DNA of 14,930 nucleotides, taken from the NCBI GenBank assembly GCA_002346225.1, contig DDYY01000089.1:1-14930 (forward strand), written 5' to 3'. The notes under the pieces were generated by a model. The model saw only the letters and a list, made by a program, of their open reading frames with translations. It searched no databases and was not told the DNA's origin. The translations under genes were made by a program, and so were the position numbers. This document shows, piece after piece, positions 12,555 to 14,930 of this stretch. This DNA is from Bacteroidetes bacterium UBA3022 (GTDB lineage: Bacteria > Bacteroidota > Bacteroidia > Chitinophagales > BACL12). Positions within the stretch are counted from its first letter, which is position 1; each line of letters starts with the position of its first letter.

Positions 12555-14873
12555 TTATTTCGCTAATGAAATATTAAAGGTTTCTACTTTTTCCTCATCG
12601 GCAATGGTAATCATATATAAACCATTGGCCAGGTGAGATAAGTCAAGCGTTGAAATAGCATCACTTATTTGTTGCTGGTACATCATTTGTCCTGACAGTG
12701 ATACAACAGTAAGCATAGCTGCTCCCTGATATCCGGAGGATTGAATAGTAATGTTTCCGGAAGTTGGGTTAGGATATACGGTAGTAACCGTTGCGTCACC
12801 TGCAAGCCTTAATGGAGCAGTGGTGAAGAAGATGGTTTCTGTATTTTCAGAACGCAAACCTTCATCATAACAAACAGTTTTAACGCGGGCGCCATATTCA
12901 GTAGACGGAGCGAGCGCATCTGAGATAGTCAGTGAACTTTCTGTTGGGCGAAACTTTCTGCTGGCGCCGGATGCGGCGTTGAAAATTGTTACCACATATT
13001 GATCAGACAAAGCAACATCTGACCAGTTGAAAGAAGCACCGCTGGATGTGATATCTGTAACTTCAAAATCAGAAGGTATATCACATACAGGTTCTCCAAG
13101 ATAAAATTCCAGATCATCGAAATAGTAGGTCGCTTCACCTGCAACTGCTCCTTCCACTCCGAAGTTGAAGAATACAACCGGCTTGTTGTAGTTGGCATCC
13201 AGGTCAAGTGCCGGAGTAAAAGGCACCTCATCGGAAAAGTCGAATATGAGGGTTTCCCATTCACCAGCCACAGTAGTAAGCTGATCTGTTTCAACAGAAA
13301 TGGAACCCACCAGGTAGTCTTCCACTTTCAGTCTCACAACGATACCTGCTTCGGGGCTCCACACGCGTAATGACATCTTGGTGTCATCGGCAGTGAAAGG
13401 AATGGGGTTAGCCAAACCATCACCGGCAGGGTTAGTAATAACGGTACCGGCAAAAACTGCTGCAGAAGATGAACGAACCACCTGAGCAACCGTATTGGCA
13501 GGATCAGTTGGATCGGTTACAATGGTAGAAGCTTCTGCACCGGCAAAACCGATAAGTCCATATTCTACCATTGGATCTTCGAAGGTAACAGGTAAATCCA
13601 TTTGGAGGAGGTCAGAACCACCACCGGTATAGAATTCCAGGTCGTCAAAGTAATAAGTCTGCTCACCTGCAGTAGCGCCATCTACTCCGAAATTGAAGAA
13701 GATAGAAGCTTTGTTATAGTAATAAGATAAATCTAAAGGCGCAGTTAATGTAGATTCATTAGAAAAATCGAAAATCAGTGTAGTCCATTCTTCAGCTACC
13801 ATCAACATGGTTTCAGTTTCAACTGATTTTGTAGGATCACTGAAATCTTCCACTTTCAATTTAATATTGATAGGGGCATGGGGACTCCAAACGCGTACTG
13901 ACATAGATGTCTCGTCTTCGGTAAAAGGAATTTGCGTAGCAAAACCTTCTTCCGCAGCGTTGGTAACAGTTGTTCCGGCATAGAATGCTGCAGTTGCAGA
14001 CTTGGTTGCCTGTACAACTGTGTTGGAAGGATCTGTAGGATCAGCGACAATAAAGGAAGCTTCTGCACCTTCGAAACCGATTACACCATAGTCAACACCT
14101 GGTTCATCGAAAGTAACGGGAAGGTCCATTTGTTCCAGTTCAATACCTGGGCAAATTTCACAAGTGGCCCAACATACTGTTTCGAGTACAACATCTTCTG
14201 TTGCCTCGATAAAGCGATTGGTGAAACCGTCAGTAGTCACAGTACAAGGATCGCCTTCTGTCAGTGACTCATCACCTGACCAGCTGTCGTAAGCAAATTT
14301 GTACTCGTAATAACCGGGAGGAAGCATTTTGGTAGCTTTCCAAACGCCATCGCCATCAGGGTCAGACAATGGAGTACAGCCACCGCACCAGCCATCCCAG
14401 CTACCATTCACTTCAGGAGTAGTAAAGGGTGCTGCAACATCATTCATGTTCACGGAGAAAGTAACAGCTACTGTAACTGCCTCTGCACAAGTAGTACAAG
14501 CGGCATAACAAACCTCATCAAGAACAACATCTTCTGAAACGGTAATGAACCTGTTGGTGAATCCAAAGGCCGTTACTGTGCAAGAAGAACCCGGGGTCAG
14601 CGACTCATCGCCAGACCAGGCATCGTAAGCGAATTTGTACTCATAGTAACCTGCTTCCAGAGTTTTAGTTGTAGTCCATACGCCGTCGCCATCCGGGTCG
14701 GACAGGGGCGTACAACCACCACACCATCCATCCCAGCTGCCGTTGACTTCAGGAGTGGTAAATGAAGCGTCCACTTCATTCATGTCAACCGAGAAGGTGA
14801 CATTATAGCTCTGCGCGTACAGCCCGAAGCTGAGCGAAGTGAGAGCTATAAAAAGCATTAAAAGTTTTTTCAT
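12555..14873 (-). CDS. Secreted multimodular binding protein: two six-Cys modules, two beta modules, FN3, T9SS domain
   Basis: 772 residues from the ATG at 14873. I chose this start because it begins MKKLLMLFIALTSLSFGLYAQ, a normal signal peptide, and because the ten bases CAAAAACATG at the start recur at the next gene; the in-frame ATG at 14921 lies inside a hairpin and adds a 16-residue extension. Modules, numbered from this start: two six-cysteine glycogen-binding-like modules (~23-129 and ~136-241); two copies of a ~168-residue module beginning QMDLPVTF[DE] and ending YYFDDLEFY (~248-416 and ~424-592); one FN3 domain (~599-686); and a T9SS sorting domain (~698-772, VYPNPTSGNITI, NGLYMITIA). 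The second module type has a jelly-roll-like look (VTFE, RVWSP, LIFDFS, FFNFGV, YYFDDLEF) and resembles carbohydrate-binding segments of Bacteroidota glycoside hydrolases. No catalytic domain is recognisable, so a binding or adhesive surface role is inferred. Confidence 0.9.
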   Translation of the reverse strand: MKKLLMLFIALTSLSFGLYAQSYNVTFSVDMNEVDASFTTPEVNGSWDGWCGGCTPLSDPDGDGVWTTTKTLEAGYYEYKFAYDAWSGDESLTPGSSCTVTAFGFTNRFITVSEDVVLDEVCYAACTTCAEAVTVAVTFSVNMNDVAAPFTTPEVNGSWDGWCGGCTPLSDPDGDGVWKATKMLPPGYYEYKFAYDSWSGDESLTEGDPCTVTTDGFTNRFIEATEDVVLETVCWATCEICPGIELEQMDLPVTFDEPGVDYGVIGFEGAEASFIVADPTDPSNTVVQATKSATAAFYAGTTVTNAAEEGFATQIPFTEDETSMSVRVWSPHAPINIKLKVEDFSDPTKSVETETMLMVAEEWTTLIFDFSNESTLTAPLDLSYYYNKASIFFNFGVDGATAGEQTYYFDDLEFYTGGGSDLLQMDLPVTFEDPMVEYGLIGFAGAEASTIVTDPTDPANTVAQVVRSSSAAVFAGTVITNPAGDGLANPIPFTADDTKMSLRVWSPEAGIVVRLKVEDYLVGSISVETDQLTTVAGEWETLIFDFSDEVPFTPALDLDANYNKPVVFFNFGVEGAVAGEATYYFDDLEFYLGEPVCDIPSDFEVTDITSSGASFNWSDVALSDQYVVTIFNAASGASRKFRPTESSLTISDALAPSTEYGARVKTVCYDEGLRSENTETIFFTTAPLRLAGDATVTTVYPNPTSGNITIQSSGYQGAAMLTVVSLSGQMMYQQQISDAISTLDLSHLANGLYMITIADEEKVETFNISLAK
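13098..14129 (-). repeat. Two tandem copies of a ~168-residue beta-rich module (coding repeat)
   Basis: Copy 1 is about 13626-14129 and copy 2 about 13098-13601, offset by 176 residues. Shared blocks in order include QMDLPVTF, IGFxGAEAS, DPTDPxNTV, AAxxAGT, IPFT, VRVWSP/LRVWSP, LKVED, LIFDFS, FFNFGV and YYFDDLEFY. The high similarity points to a fairly recent internal duplication. Confidence 0.88.
14151..14807 (-). repeat. Two tandem copies of the six-cysteine module (coding repeat)
   Basis: Copy 1 covers 14487-14807 and copy 2 covers 14151-14468, offset by 112 residues. Both carry TTPEVNGSWDGWCGGCTPL and DPDGDGVW. They are the same module family as the pair at 11768-12427. Confidence 0.87.
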
Positions 14874-14880
14874 GTTTTTG

Positions 14881-14930
14881 AGTATAAAAATGAGGGGCAT
14901 GATATATTTCATGCCCCTCATTTTTATACT
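14881..14930 (-). terminator. 22-bp perfect inverted repeat; probable terminator of an upstream gene outside the window
   Basis: Arms 14881-14902 and 14909-14930 are exact reverse complements with a six-base centre. The GC-rich core GAGGGGCATGA pairs with TCATGCCCCTC and runs into ATTTTT on the minus strand, which fits a rho-independent terminator for a gene lying beyond the right edge. The sequence is nearly symmetrical and could also stop transcription arriving on the plus strand. It ends 7 nt before the next start codon, so a role in the 5' leader of that gene is the alternative. Confidence 0.7.

Noticed and set aside
13932..14267. Plus-strand reading frames opposite the modular protein genes, such as this 111-codon one
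   Set aside because: They lie antisense to a well-supported coding repeat, have no recognisable domain, and have no promoter or ribosome-binding signal.
11768..14807. CRISPR-like or non-coding repeat array
   Set aside because: The repeats keep reading frame, differ mostly at third codon positions, and are explained by duplicated protein modules.
14874..14921. Longer start for the 772-residue protein at 14921
   Set aside because: It begins inside the perfect inverted repeat and adds 16 residues before a normal signal peptide. The ATG at 14873 shares its leader with the next gene.

Overview
The window comes from a Bacteroidota chromosome. Four proteins end in the Type IX secretion (T9SS) C-terminal sorting domain (a YPNP-like strand, then a [A/N]G-x-Y-x[3-4]-[IV] segment). 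Three are lipoproteins with short leader peptides. Start codons mostly follow A-rich leaders rather than Shine-Dalgarno sites, and three TAnnTTTG elements match the Bacteroidota -7 promoter consensus. The class cannot be fixed from sequence alone. I see no rRNA, tRNA, CRISPR array, transposase or integrase, and no stretch over 300 bases lacks a gene.

Left part (1-4912, all minus strand). Read in transcription order, this holds a DUF5011-like lipoprotein (4247-4912) with its own terminator, a paralogous lipoprotein (3536-4165), a secreted subtilisin-like protease with a T9SS domain (1856-3502), the exonuclease gene recJ (143-1843), and the start of lptB, the LPS-export ATPase, which runs off the left edge. 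The last four are packed with gaps of 33, 12 and -1 nt and no visible terminator, so they look like one transcription unit joining cell-surface functions to DNA repair.

Centre (4967-8205). A small plus-strand lipoprotein (5004-5399) has a good -7 element and a convergent terminator shared with kmo. kynU (6901-8172) and kmo (5449-6792), both minus strand, encode kynureninase and kynurenine 3-monooxygenase, consecutive enzymes of tryptophan breakdown that lead towards 3-hydroxyanthranilate and de novo NAD. A near-perfect inverted repeat overlaps a -7 element directly in front of kynU.

Right part (8243-14930, all minus strand). Three secreted T9SS cargo proteins lie here. One is a 772-residue modular protein with two six-cysteine glycogen-binding-like modules, two copies of a second beta-rich module, an FN3 domain and a sorting domain. 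The next is a 331-residue protein with two of the same six-cysteine modules. The third is a 1038-residue Asp-box (BNR/sortilin-like) beta-propeller protein. The first two are followed by clear terminators. No catalytic domain is recognisable in any of the three, so they look like binding or surface-adhesion proteins, possibly for polysaccharide; this is inference. The strongest pattern in the window is the invariant cysteine spacing C-x2-C-x43-C-x23-C-x3-C-x2-C in all four modules of the two neighbouring proteins.
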